Below, piece after piece: positions 8,573-17,353 of a stretch of 64,000 nucleotides of DNA. The notes beneath the pieces were generated by a model that saw only the letters and a program-made list of their open reading frames with translations, made no database searches and had not been told where the DNA came from. Position 1 is the stretch's first letter; each line of letters starts with the position of its first letter. This stretch comes from Pseudoalteromonas spongiae UST010723-006 (GTDB taxonomy: Bacteria; Pseudomonadota; Gammaproteobacteria; Enterobacterales; Alteromonadaceae), in assembly GCF_000238255.3 (NCBI RefSeq), contig NZ_CP011040.1, positions 186,001 through 250,000 on the forward strand, written 5' to 3'. The position numbers and the translations under genes were made by a program.

Positions 8573-9202
8573 GTGAGTGCGTTAAACTGGCGTTACTATT
8601 TCGATTTGGCTGTATTTGTTTTGGATGCAATATCTCACCTTAAAACCACGTTAAACAACTATTATTCCCTTAGCGAAGAAGCGTTTTTGGCTTATAAAAA
8701 TTGCACGCGATCACGCACGGTAGAAAAGGGCGAAGTGCTATATGAGATTGGCCAAACTCCTAGCCACTTTGCGTTTTTGCACCGTGGGTTGATGCGCGCA
8801 TATGTTATTGACGAGCAAGGTAATGCATTTAACAAAACCTTTTTTGCTGAAGGGCGATTTCCCGGCAGTATGACAGCGTTACTTACTAATAAGCCAAGCT
8901 TTATGGCAATCGATGCCCTCGAAAAAAGCGAGATTTTAGAAATAGACTTTAAGCAATTTCGCCAAGCGATGTTTGAAAATAATGAGTTGATGGCATTTCA
9001 TATTAATTACCTTGAAACCCATTGGTTACTTGAAAAAGAGCCAAAAGAAATCGGCTATTTGCAATTTGAAGCAAAACAACGTTACTTAAATTTTTTTGAA
9101 GAGTTTAACCCAATAATCAACCGCTTAACGCAGTATCATATCGCCAGTTACTTAGGTATTACGCCGACTCAGCTAAGTCGCATTAAAAAAGATTTAAAAT
9201 AA
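8573..9202 (+). CDS. Crp/Fnr-family transcriptional regulator
   Basis: This 209-aa protein starts with GTG in the longest frame; the true start may be some 20 codons later, where similarity to the family begins (LKTTLNNYYSLSEEAF). A cyclic-nucleotide-binding-like beta-roll (about 40-140) contains KGEVLYEIGQTPSHFAFLHRG. The C-terminus has a helix-turn-helix (about 185-208, YHIASYLGITPTQLSRIKKD). No Fnr cysteine cluster is seen. It lies 82 bp upstream of a nitroreductase, small transporter and acetyltransferase in the same direction, so it may govern that run; inference. Confidence 0.85.
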   Translation: MSALNWRYYFDLAVFVLDAISHLKTTLNNYYSLSEEAFLAYKNCTRSRTVEKGEVLYEIGQTPSHFAFLHRGLMRAYVIDEQGNAFNKTFFAEGRFPGSMTALLTNKPSFMAIDALEKSEILEIDFKQFRQAMFENNELMAFHINYLETHWLLEKEPKEIGYLQFEAKQRYLNFFEEFNPIINRLTQYHIASYLGITPTQLSRIKKDLK

Positions 9203-9284
9203 TTTTGGTTTATCAACATATGTAAAGGAGATAAGAATAAATAGTGCGTAACCTTGCCGTATCAACTTAAACAAGGGCAAGGCA

Positions 9285-9911
9285 ATGGACTTTATTAATT
9301 CACTTAATTGGCGCTACGCGGTCAATAAATTTTCTTCACAAAAACTCTCACAAGCGCAGTTGCAACCACTTATCGATAGCGTGCATTTGAGCGCAAGCTC
9401 TTATGGCATGCAGCCCTATGAGTTACTTGTGATAAGCAAGGAACACATTAAACAGCAGCTAGTGCCGTTTAGTTACGGGCAAGATAAAATTGCACAGTGC
9501 TCACACTTATTGGTGTTAGCAAACCGTGTATCCACTTCACAGCATGATATTGATAGCTATATTTCGGCGCTTGCAAAAAATCAGCAAATTGATGTTGAAA
9601 AACTAGCGGGCTACAAGCAAACCATTAGTGGTGATTTGTTATCGCTCTCACCATCTGAGCAACAAAAATGGAGTGCCAACCAATGTTATATCGCGCTTGG
9701 CAAATTGCTCAGTTGTGCTGCAATAAATCACATTGATGCGTGCCCAATGACAGGCTTTGATCAAAAAGCAGTAAGTGATGCCCTTGGGCTGACAGAGCGT
9801 GGGTTAAACGCTGAAATATTATGTCCTGTAGGCATTCGTAGCAGAGACGACCATAGTGCGCTGAGAGCAAAATATCGTAAGCCAATAAATCAATTAGTGA
9901 GTCTATTATGA
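9285..9911 (+). CDS. NAD(P)H-dependent oxidoreductase, nitroreductase family
   Basis: The 208-aa product has the nitroreductase fold: MDFINSLNWRYAVNKF at the N-terminus (flavin phosphate-binding Arg), SSYGMQPYELLV, and a C-terminal PVGIRSRDD. These resemble NfsB/YdgI-type FMN enzymes that transfer two electrons from NAD(P)H to nitro compounds or quinones. Its stop codon overlaps the start of the next gene (ATGA), so the two are translationally coupled. Substrate unknown. Confidence 0.87.
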   Translation: MDFINSLNWRYAVNKFSSQKLSQAQLQPLIDSVHLSASSYGMQPYELLVISKEHIKQQLVPFSYGQDKIAQCSHLLVLANRVSTSQHDIDSYISALAKNQQIDVEKLAGYKQTISGDLLSLSPSEQQKWSANQCYIALGKLLSCAAINHIDACPMTGFDQKAVSDALGLTERGLNAEILCPVGIRSRDDHSALRAKYRKPINQLVSLL

Positions 9912-10360
9912 ACGCCCTTTGGCCTGTCGCTTTTATCGCAGGGGCGTGTATTGCAATGCAAGCTGCGATGAATGCGCGCTTAGGGCAACTATTAAAAAGC
10001 TCATGGCTGGCAACAAGTTATGCATTTTTAACCAGTTTTATATTGGTTTCGCTGGTGCTTTTGGTAATCAATGCAAAAACGCTCTCGGTCACGTTGCAAA
10101 ATGTACAACTGAGCAATGTGCCTTGGTACTTGTGGGGGTCATGTGTATTAAGTGTTTTAGGCGTTGGTAGCATGTATTGGCTTATTCCCAAAATGGGGGT
10201 AGGCAATTTAATGAGTTACGCGTTAACTGGGCAAATTATCTTCGCTATGTTAATTAGCCACTTTGGCTTATTTGATAGTCCACAAAAGCTCATTAGTATT
10301 ACCAAAGCGTTAGGCACTGTGTTGTTGATTGCTGGCATTGTATTGATAAATAAGGACTAA
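9908..10360 (+). CDS. Small DMT-type transporter, YdcZ/DUF606 family
   Basis: This 150-aa hydrophobic protein has about five transmembrane helices. It starts with the typical YdcZ/DUF606 pattern (PVAFIAGACIAMQAAMNARLG) and has WGSCVLSVLGVGSMYWLIPKMG later. The family is a half-sized branch of the drug/metabolite transporter superfamily, and transport substrates are generally unknown. It overlaps the nitroreductase by 4 bases, so it probably acts in the same process. Confidence 0.85.
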   Translation: MNALWPVAFIAGACIAMQAAMNARLGQLLKSSWLATSYAFLTSFILVSLVLLVINAKTLSVTLQNVQLSNVPWYLWGSCVLSVLGVGSMYWLIPKMGVGNLMSYALTGQIIFAMLISHFGLFDSPQKLISITKALGTVLLIAGIVLINKD

Positions 10361-10367
10361 ATTGATT

Positions 10368-11048
10368 ATGTTATTAGATAGGAACCTCGCAAATTTACAC
10401 CAGTTTTGGTCAACATTAGCGCATACTAAAGCTTCGAATGTGCATCGTCACACAAGCTGGCCAAACAAAGTATGGCGCAGCGATTTTAAGGCAATTGACC
10501 AAAATGCGTGGCAGCAACATGTATGTGTAACCATTGAACCTAATGATTTTCAACGTGAGAACTACCGTAATAAACTGATTGCAATGGGTCTTGAAGGTAC
10601 GCAAAAACTCGCAGTCTCGAATAAGTATATTGAACGCATAACGTCAGAAGAGCGCTTAAAACAGTGGGCCAACATATGCGGTGAGGCTTTTGGTTATTTG
10701 ATTGATTATAAAACCTTGCGGCCACTACTTTGTGATAGCAATGCAACAATTTTCGCCTACATTGAAAATGGTGAAATTTGCGGAACAGCCATCGCCTATA
10801 TCACTAATCACACGCTAGGTGTTCATCAAGTTGGCGTGCCAAAACGTTACCAAGGCAAAGGCATTGGCAAGGCAATAATGCAGCACTTACTGTGGTTTGC
10901 AGAGCAAAATAGTTGCGATTTTATTAGTTTGCAGGCCTCGCAAGCTGGCCTGCCAATGTATCTGTCAATGGGGTTTCTAGAGTTAGGTGCTTGCTACCAT
11001 TTAGCTGAGCAGCAACAAGATCATAATGTAAAGCCCAGCACCAAATGA
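10368..11048 (+). CDS. GNAT-family N-acetyltransferase
   Basis: The start is placed at ATG 10368 (TAAGGA about 10 bases upstream), not at the TTG 6 bases earlier. The 226-aa product has an N-terminal half of unknown fold and a C-terminal GNAT domain. The acetyl-CoA-binding motif is in VGVPKRYQGKGIGKAIMQHLL (about residues 160-180), with the later strand FISLQASQAGLPMYLSMGF. It probably acetylates a small molecule; substrate unknown. It is the last gene of the nitroreductase run. Its last 48 bases overlap the oppositely oriented DUF2938 gene. Confidence 0.83.
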   Translation: MLLDRNLANLHQFWSTLAHTKASNVHRHTSWPNKVWRSDFKAIDQNAWQQHVCVTIEPNDFQRENYRNKLIAMGLEGTQKLAVSNKYIERITSEERLKQWANICGEAFGYLIDYKTLRPLLCDSNATIFAYIENGEICGTAIAYITNHTLGVHQVGVPKRYQGKGIGKAIMQHLLWFAEQNSCDFISLQASQAGLPMYLSMGFLELGACYHLAEQQQDHNVKPSTK

Positions 11049-11486
11049 CAAATGTGCGAGCAGGCTTTTTAGTCTGACTTGCAGCGGGAGTGGTGTTTTA
11101 CTGGCAGCGATGCCAAAACCAAAACACGGTTGCATAACAAAAAAGGGCATTACCAGCGTTGAGAGCGTAAATAGTAATAATAATGCTATATTGCCAGCGC
11201 TAAGCGTGAGTATGTTCGCTAGTATCAAATACATATATGCGTAAATAACCCCAATTGCATAATGGCAAAACCAACCAATGGCAAGTTCATGCTTTTCATT
11301 TGGTGATGCCATAATCGGATTATGACGCAGTTTTCCACGCGTGATACCGATTAACCAACGTCCGACAAAAGCATAATTTAATGGCTGAATAGCGAATAAT
11401 CGCAAACATAACCAAGCGATCAAATCCATTACAAGCGTAGCGCCTACACCAATTATCAGGCTATTTAATAAGATTGAAGTCATCAT
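11001..11486 (-). CDS. DUF2938 family integral membrane protein
   Basis: The start is at ATG 11486, preceded by AAGGA at 6 bases; a longer frame from a TTG at 11504 includes that ribosome-binding site. The 161-aa product has four predicted transmembrane helices. Family hallmarks include FVGRWLIGITRGK, GWFCHYAIGVIYA and MQPCFGFGIAASKTP. Function is unknown across the family. The 3' end overlaps the GNAT gene by 48 bp in antisense, so neither gene has a terminator of its own on this side. Confidence 0.85.
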   Translation of the reverse strand: MMTSILLNSLIIGVGATLVMDLIAWLCLRLFAIQPLNYAFVGRWLIGITRGKLRHNPIMASPNEKHELAIGWFCHYAIGVIYAYMYLILANILTLSAGNIALLLLFTLSTLVMPFFVMQPCFGFGIAASKTPLPLQVRLKSLLAHLSFGAGLYIMILLLLS

Positions 11487-11558
11487 TTTATCCTTAATTC
11501 TCAACTAAAAGGGAATTTTGCAACTTCAAGTCAGCTTTAAGTCAAGGTGTAAGTGCAA

Positions 11559-11587
11559 TAAAAAAAGGAAGCAAATGCTTCCTTTGG
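11559..11587 (-). terminator. Terminator of the ABC/TonB operon
   Basis: Stem AAAGGAAGC/GCTTCCTTT with an AAAT loop. On the minus strand it is followed by a T-run and lies 39 bases after the last permease stop codon. Confidence 0.8.
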
Positions 11588-11625
11588 GTGTGACAACAGA
11601 ATCCAATTTTTGGCTAGAATTGGAA

Positions 11626-12963
11626 CTAGGATTTGCGGTTGTAACTTAGCGCAATTAAACACGCAGTAAGTAACAACAACCACAGCAATTGCAGCGCATC
11701 TTTAGCTGTATTTGCCAAATAGCTAAACTTTGGTGCATCGGCAATGGCTTGCGGTGAATACGCTTTATTAAAAAATAGGTAAGGGTACCAGTGGTCTTTT
11801 AGTTTGTTATACCAATCAGTTACTTGCGCTTTCATATCTAAATCGCTTTGCCTATCGGTATTGGCAAGGCGGGTTAGCAATAAATCCACATTCAGCACAG
11901 GCGATAGAGCCCTAAAAACAGGGGCTTTGTTGGCGTTTTCAATATGGGCTAAGTAATCATTTGCCATTGGTTTGGCGGCATCGTCACTTAACGTTTGCAT
12001 GGCGTAATACCATTTCCAGTCGAATGCTTCGCCTAGCTTGCTGGTTTCTTGCCATTTTGGATAAGCCGCTAAAAAGGTGTCGAGATCTGCTTGCTTATCT
12101 CGGTCCCAGCTATCGTTAATACTTTGACGCTGCGTCATTAATAGCGATACGCCAGTATTACTTTGGCTTACGTCTAGCTGGCTTGAAAAGCGCGCAGAAG
12201 GTATGGCAATTGCGAGTACCAGCCAGCTCACAACAAAAGCCAGCACCGATAAATTAGCCTGTTTTACCAACTTGCTAATGAGATAACTAACACTTGCCCA
12301 AAACAGCATATAGCTAAACAAAATAGTGATTAACCACACGGTATCGAGCGATAGCGTGATATCCGTAAAAGCAGTAGCCGCTAATAGTACCAATACATTT
12401 AAGATAAACAGCACACTTACGCTAATAGCGATACGTGTTATTAATAATTTACTGCCAGTTGATAGGTTGGCAGAAAATAACTGCCAGCGCCCAGTTTGTT
12501 TATCTTCAGCAAGTCGCGTTACGGTGATAAAGCCAATCAGCAATGGCAATAAATAAACCCATACAAAGCCTAAATCTAACCATGTAAGACGCAAATGTTC
12601 GCTGTTATTTATTGGTTCGTTGTAGAGCTGACCTTGCAGTGCTAACAAACGAATGCGATTGATGGTGAGTAACTCTTGGCTTTCACCTTTAAATAAAATT
12701 GACCATGGGCTCGGTGTTTTAACCGCAGGGCTATGTAAATAGTAACCAAGTCCACCTGGTGTTGCTTTATCGCCAGCGGCTTGCCACTGAGCTATGTCTG
12801 CCGCAGCAAACTGATGTTGTTTTTCGATTTCGCTAAGTTGCTTGTTGTAATGATTAAAGCCAATAACAACCGCACCAAGCGATAAAACAAGGTATACCGC
12901 CAGTTGCAAAAGAAATCCACGATTTCTAAATAGCAGCTTTAGTTCTAAGTTAACTAAATTCAT
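11626..12963 (-). CDS. ABC transporter permease, DUF3526 family (second permease)
   Basis: This 445-aa inner-membrane protein has an N-terminal helix (about 15-35), a large extracytoplasmic region, five or six central helices (about 135-265), a second large soluble region and a C-terminal helix (LLWLLLLTACLIAL). This is the layout of NosY-like ABC-2 permeases with the DUF3526 domain. Its start overlaps the preceding permease stop by 4 bases, so the two are probably made in equal amounts as a heterodimer. With the NosF-like ATPase two genes upstream it forms a complete ABC unit. Substrate is unknown; the operon is preceded by a Zur box. Confidence 0.85.
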   Translation of the reverse strand: MNLVNLELKLLFRNRGFLLQLAVYLVLSLGAVVIGFNHYNKQLSEIEKQHQFAAADIAQWQAAGDKATPGGLGYYLHSPAVKTPSPWSILFKGESQELLTINRIRLLALQGQLYNEPINNSEHLRLTWLDLGFVWVYLLPLLIGFITVTRLAEDKQTGRWQLFSANLSTGSKLLITRIAISVSVLFILNVLVLLAATAFTDITLSLDTVWLITILFSYMLFWASVSYLISKLVKQANLSVLAFVVSWLVLAIAIPSARFSSQLDVSQSNTGVSLLMTQRQSINDSWDRDKQADLDTFLAAYPKWQETSKLGEAFDWKWYYAMQTLSDDAAKPMANDYLAHIENANKAPVFRALSPVLNVDLLLTRLANTDRQSDLDMKAQVTDWYNKLKDHWYPYLFFNKAYSPQAIADAPKFSYLANTAKDALQLLWLLLLTACLIALSYNRKS

Positions 12964-14360
12964 GATTGCTCTGCTCCTACACGGTAAAACAGGCCAGCGA
13001 TAAGCACTAGCCAGACTAAAAACGGCAGTAAGTTTTTAAGCGGGAGCTGAGCAGGTTTCATTTCAAATTCAAACAGCGCCATATCACGCCATACATCGCC
13101 ACTTATTTTTTGCGCGCGATCGTTATGGTGATCAATCTGCTCAGTATGCACTTTATTGAGCGCTTGGATCAGTGATAAACGATAGGCTTCGGCTTGTTTC
13201 GCAAACTCATCAATACTGGCGCGGTCGTTACCGCTTAGTAACACCGATACTTTGCTTAGCACTAGGGTAGGAGAAAGCCATGATAACCATTGATGGGTGC
13301 GTTCATGCTCTGCGAAGGTTTGCTCTAACGTGTGTAAATGACGCTGGTAAATATCGCTTGTGATGCGCTCGCCCTCGGCCATGATCAAGCCGTTGTAATT
13401 AACGGGCAGTTCTTCAATTGAATCTACGCCATATTGGTCAAGTACAGATTGTTTAAAGCTATTGAAATATGGATCGTTTGGATTGTGCGAATCGCCGACT
13501 GCCTTTACATCTTTTTTCAGCTGACTGACAAAGTTAGCGTGCTCAGGAACAGGCGCTAAGCTTTGCCCAATTGGTGCAGCCATTTTTGGCACGAGCACAC
13601 AAATAAACAGCCAAACTGCTAAGCTGCTTAACAAGCTTTGCAGGTTGTTTTTGGCAACGGCCGACACAGTAACGATGATCAGCACCCACATAATGCTGTA
13701 TAACCAAAAGCTCGCCATCATTGCTGCAAAAGAGGACCAATGCTGGGCAGATACATGTGCAGTTAAAGCAATAAAGAGTGCGGCAACGCAGGCAATAAAC
13801 GCCACAATAATCGTACTTAACACGATGTAAAACACCGCTTTGGCAGACATTAATGTACGTTTTGTTAGGCCAAGGCTTAACAGCCAAGTGTAGCGATTCA
13901 TTTGTTTTTCGTCGCTAATTGCGCCGTATGCCAAAATAATTAGTACCAATGGCCATACAAACCAAAAGAAGGTGGCAACAGACGGAAAACCAATTGCGAG
14001 GCTAGAGGCGTTTACCGGGTAACTTTTGATTGCGCTGGCATTTTGTTTGTGTGCTTCTAAAAATAAGAAGTTGCCATTAAATGGCGCGACACCAACATCG
14101 AGAAAGCTAAGCGGTGAGTGTTCGCGAAATACCACGTGGCCGTAGTGTGCAACGCGGTGCGGATGGCGCTCAGGTTGTGCTTGCCAAAATTCATCGGCGG
14201 TTTGCTGCCATGTTTTTTGTGCATCAATGGCATTTTGTTGTAGTTGCCAATGACTCAATACAATGACACTTACCAATACAACAACTAGAGTTAACACGGC
14301 TTGTGCTAAACGGTGGCGACGTAATCGCCGCCATTCTTGTTTGACTATTGTTGTTAACAT
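12960..14360 (-). CDS. ABC transporter permease, DUF3526 family (first permease)
   Basis: The 466-aa product has an N-terminal helix (about 18-40). Its extracytoplasmic domain carries the family motif PERHPHRVAHYGHVVFREHSP, with a His-rich stretch, followed by FLEAHKQN. Central helices (about 125-260) include the cytoplasmic loop GAISDEKQMNRY. A second soluble domain and a C-terminal helix complete it. The His/Arg cluster is typical of DUF3526 proteins in general, so it is not proof of metal binding. It starts 3 bases after the TonB receptor stop and overlaps the second permease. Confidence 0.87.
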   Translation of the reverse strand: MLTTIVKQEWRRLRRHRLAQAVLTLVVVLVSVIVLSHWQLQQNAIDAQKTWQQTADEFWQAQPERHPHRVAHYGHVVFREHSPLSFLDVGVAPFNGNFLFLEAHKQNASAIKSYPVNASSLAIGFPSVATFFWFVWPLVLIILAYGAISDEKQMNRYTWLLSLGLTKRTLMSAKAVFYIVLSTIIVAFIACVAALFIALTAHVSAQHWSSFAAMMASFWLYSIMWVLIIVTVSAVAKNNLQSLLSSLAVWLFICVLVPKMAAPIGQSLAPVPEHANFVSQLKKDVKAVGDSHNPNDPYFNSFKQSVLDQYGVDSIEELPVNYNGLIMAEGERITSDIYQRHLHTLEQTFAEHERTHQWLSWLSPTLVLSKVSVLLSGNDRASIDEFAKQAEAYRLSLIQALNKVHTEQIDHHNDRAQKISGDVWRDMALFEFEMKPAQLPLKNLLPFLVWLVLIAGLFYRVGAEQS

Positions 14361-14363
14361 AAT

Positions 14364-16379
14364 TTAGAAACTCATAGAGAGGGAAAGGCTGGCATTACGG
14401 CCATCGCCAGGTGAATGAACGGTGTCAGTTTGGTACACGCCGTTGCTATCTACACCACCAAAATCGTATACATATTCGTAGTACTCATCAGTGAGGTTAT
14501 TAAGCTGCAACTTTATGGTGGCCCAGTCTAGATGGTAATCGGCGCTGGCATTGAGCAAAGTGTAATCACCGTATTTTTTGCCGGCATTTTCTTCATTTAC
14601 GTAATAATCGCCTTGGGCATCTAAGTGAACGCGTAAAACGAGTTTTTCTGTGGCGTCGAAACTTGCGCCAAGCGATGCGGTAAAATCAGGAATACTTCTT
14701 AATTGATTGCCTTTAGTTACGTTTGCGCTATCACTTGGCGTGACAATTTCAGTATCGATATACGAGTAGTTTGCCCATACTGTAAATGCGTTAGATACCT
14801 GCCAGTTACCCGCTAAATCAATACCGTTTCGCGTTGTTTTGCCAACGTTCTTTTGTTCACCATCAATTAATACAAACTCGTTTTTGGCTTTTTGCACCCA
14901 ATACGAAGCGCGTAGTTCAACTGCATCAACACTCCACTGCGAGCCGATTTCTGCACCGTCGTTGTGTGTCATTTCGCGGGCGTTAATATCGCCACTGGTA
15001 AACGCGGCTTTGCCCGTTGGGTGTTGAAAGCTTCTGCCAGTATTGAAAAATACCGCTGTGTTATCGGTGAGCGCGTAAATCACATTAAGTTTAGGTTGAA
15101 CAACTAGGTCAAAATCATACATTTCACGGTCGCTGCGCGTACCATCTGCGGCAAACTCGCTGTAATCACCTGAAAGGTCATCAACACGTAATGCTACATT
15201 CCAGTTCAGTTTGTCGTTTGGCTGATGCTGAAGTTGCAGGTAACTGCCTTTTGTGTCGTAACTAAACTGACGGTTACGCTTAACAACTTGATCATCACGC
15301 TCTCGCGTTTGACCCACTGTGCCAAAACGTTGTTCAATAATCTCTTCGTTTTGTAGGTCAACGCCCCACAGCAGCGCCCAATTTGGGTCAATTTGCCATG
15401 TTAACGTTGAAATTGCACCGAGCATATCTTGATCATCAAAGCGGTTTTGAATATCACTGTGCGCTGAAAAACGTACCCAACGATTACGCTGAAAGTTTTG
15501 GCTATAAACTTTTACTGCCCAATCAACTTGGTTGTTAATGGCGGTATCGTAATGCAGGCTAATGTGATGATTTTCTTTAACGCCACCATCTTGGCTCGCA
15601 TAATCAGCCGACATGGTTGGGTTATCTCTTGCTTCTTGTTCGCTCAAATAACCTGGGGCTGAACCTTCATATCGGCTATAGCGCGCGATTGCTCCAAGTG
15701 TTGAATCGCTATTTAATTGCCAGTCCCACCGGCCCGAAATGGCTTTTTTGGTAATATCGGTATGGTCACGATAGCCTTCATTTTTACGATAACCTAATGA
15801 GTAGCTATGTGATAACGTATCATCTTCTTGGCCAAAATAACCTTGAATTTCACGGGTATTAAAGCTGCCTAGGGTTAGTTCTAGGTCTGCACTGCTATCA
15901 CTACGCGATTTTACTTGATAGTTACCGGCAATATTAAATAATCCATAACGGGGATCGCTGGTGGCACGAAACATTTCGATATGATCAATGGCAATCGGGA
16001 ATAACTGATCGAGTTCACCGTAACCTGCGTGCATATTAGCTGGAATGCCGTCGATCAATAATTTAGCGTGAGGACTGGCTCCGTCTCCGGCAAAACCACG
16101 AATTGATAAAATGGTATTCACAATGCCTTGGTTAAAACGCGAGAGATAAACTCCTGGCACTTTAGTAAATAATTCTTTTAAATCATCAATATGTTGATAA
16201 CTAATTTCTTCACGGCCCATATAATCAAATGAACCCGCAAGGTTAGATGAGCTAACCGAAGACGATTTACCAATGACCACAATTGATTCAAGTGATTTGT
16301 CTTGATTTGCTACAGCGAATTGAGCGCAAAGTGCAATCGATATAGTGCTCAGAGATAAAGGAAGGCGGCTGATTTTCAC
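14364..16379 (-). CDS. TonB-dependent receptor encoded inside an ABC operon
   Basis: This 671-aa outer-membrane receptor has a signal peptide (about 1-24, FAVANQ), then a TonB-box-like segment (ESIVVIGK). The plug domain (about 45-150) contains DDLKELFTKVPGVYLSRF and ILSIRGFAGDG. The 22-stranded barrel ends in SLSLSMSF. At 671 residues it is of ordinary length for a metal or siderophore receptor. Its position between an ABC ATPase and two permeases (22-bp and 3-bp gaps) shows co-expression. The Zur box upstream suggests zinc or a zinc-chelating compound as ligand. This is inference, because the barrel sequence alone does not tell. Confidence 0.9.
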   Translation of the reverse strand: MKISRLPLSLSTISIALCAQFAVANQDKSLESIVVIGKSSSVSSSNLAGSFDYMGREEISYQHIDDLKELFTKVPGVYLSRFNQGIVNTILSIRGFAGDGASPHAKLLIDGIPANMHAGYGELDQLFPIAIDHIEMFRATSDPRYGLFNIAGNYQVKSRSDSSADLELTLGSFNTREIQGYFGQEDDTLSHSYSLGYRKNEGYRDHTDITKKAISGRWDWQLNSDSTLGAIARYSRYEGSAPGYLSEQEARDNPTMSADYASQDGGVKENHHISLHYDTAINNQVDWAVKVYSQNFQRNRWVRFSAHSDIQNRFDDQDMLGAISTLTWQIDPNWALLWGVDLQNEEIIEQRFGTVGQTRERDDQVVKRNRQFSYDTKGSYLQLQHQPNDKLNWNVALRVDDLSGDYSEFAADGTRSDREMYDFDLVVQPKLNVIYALTDNTAVFFNTGRSFQHPTGKAAFTSGDINAREMTHNDGAEIGSQWSVDAVELRASYWVQKAKNEFVLIDGEQKNVGKTTRNGIDLAGNWQVSNAFTVWANYSYIDTEIVTPSDSANVTKGNQLRSIPDFTASLGASFDATEKLVLRVHLDAQGDYYVNEENAGKKYGDYTLLNASADYHLDWATIKLQLNNLTDEYYEYVYDFGGVDSNGVYQTDTVHSPGDGRNASLSLSMSF

Positions 16380-16401
16380 AAACTACTCCGAAAATAAACA
16401 G

Positions 16402-17106
16402 TTAAACAAGGGATAAATAGGTGCTTTCAAGTGACTCGAACGATTCGCTTTGCGGCAGTTCGGCAACTTGTTTTCCTTGATGCAAAATACTGATGCGATC
16501 TGCAAGTAAATGAGCACAACTCAGATCGTGTGTGATCATCACGGTCATTACCCCTTTTTCGCCGAGTTGTTTAATTAAGGCGACAAATTCGCGCGTAGCA
16601 ACCGGATCAAGGCCGCTAGTTGGTTCATCAAGTAGCATTAGGTTGGCATTTTTTAATAGCGCCAATGCGATAGCGGTTTTTTGGCGCATGCCTTTTGAGT
16701 AAAAACGCGTTGGTCTATCGAGCGCTTCTTGATTTAAGCCACATTGGATAAGTGCATCGCGCAGGGTGCGGTCATCAACATCAAGCGATGCTAATGACGC
16801 AAGGTATGCAAGATTTTCTACTGCTGAAAACTCTGGGTATAAACTAACGTTTTCAGGTAGATAAAAGATATGCTGATCTAATTTGAAATTGCTGGCAAAA
16901 ATTGATTCGCCGTTAAGCAGCACTTCACCTGCATCGGGATGAGTATTGCCCAAAAGCATATTAAACGTTGTTGTTTTACCGGCGCCGTTAGAACCAAGTA
17001 GGCAGTAAACCTCGCCTGAATGTAAGTTAAAGCTTAACTCGCTCACTGCGGTTTTGTTGCCAAACTGCTTGGTTAAGGCCGAAACACTAAGAGTGTTGTT
17101 TTGCAT
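16402..17106 (-). CDS. ABC transporter ATP-binding protein, NosF/GldA-like
   Basis: The start is placed at ATG 17106 (234 aa), where family similarity begins. A GTG at 17148 would add 14 residues, and neither has a good ribosome-binding site. The motifs are complete: Walker A GSNGAGKTT, Q-loop in FYLPEN, signature FYSKGMRQK, Walker B LMLLDEPTSGLDP and the switch His in MITHD. This is the short ATPase type that pairs with ABC-2/DUF3526 permeases. It is first in a four-gene operon and about 97 bases downstream of a perfect Zur box. Confidence 0.92.
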   Translation of the reverse strand: MQNNTLSVSALTKQFGNKTAVSELSFNLHSGEVYCLLGSNGAGKTTTFNMLLGNTHPDAGEVLLNGESIFASNFKLDQHIFYLPENVSLYPEFSAVENLAYLASLASLDVDDRTLRDALIQCGLNQEALDRPTRFYSKGMRQKTAIALALLKNANLMLLDEPTSGLDPVATREFVALIKQLGEKGVMTVMITHDLSCAHLLADRISILHQGKQVAELPQSESFESLESTYLSLV

Positions 17107-17202
17107 AATGCTTGTACAACCAAAAGTTATTAATGAATGAAACAGCACTAAAACGGGACTGAAGATAACAAGTGTTTTAGTGTTACTGAGAAAAAACGAG
17201 GT

Positions 17203-17219
17203 ATGTTATATTATAACAT
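17203..17219 (-). promoter_or_regulatory. Zur (zinc uptake regulator) operator
   Basis: The 17-bp sequence ATGTTATATTATAACAT is a perfect 8-1-8 palindrome. It matches the gammaproteobacterial Zur consensus, whose core is GTTATAnTATAAC. It contains a TATAAT on the minus strand, so a bound repressor would cover the -10 region of the ABC/TonB operon. It also lies 135 bp upstream of the divergent threonine aldolase, where an effect is less likely. Confidence 0.8.
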
Positions 17220-17353
17220 TAAAGTAAAGTAAACCTTTGTGCGATGAGAATCGCTCGCATTACGCTTTGTGTGATTAGCGCAATGTAATTGTCTTTGTTG
17301 CGTTGCCACGCTACAGTGAGTTCTTCTCAGAACCAGTTTAAAGCAATGAAAAT

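Noticed and set aside
12960..14360. His-rich motif of the DUF3526 permease as proof of metal transport
   Set aside because: PxRHPHRVAHYG is general to the DUF3526 family, so it says nothing about this operon's substrate.
17203..17219. Fur box instead of Zur box
   Set aside because: The palindrome has the GTTATAnTATAAC core of Zur; the Fur consensus GATAATGATAATCATTATC is not matched.
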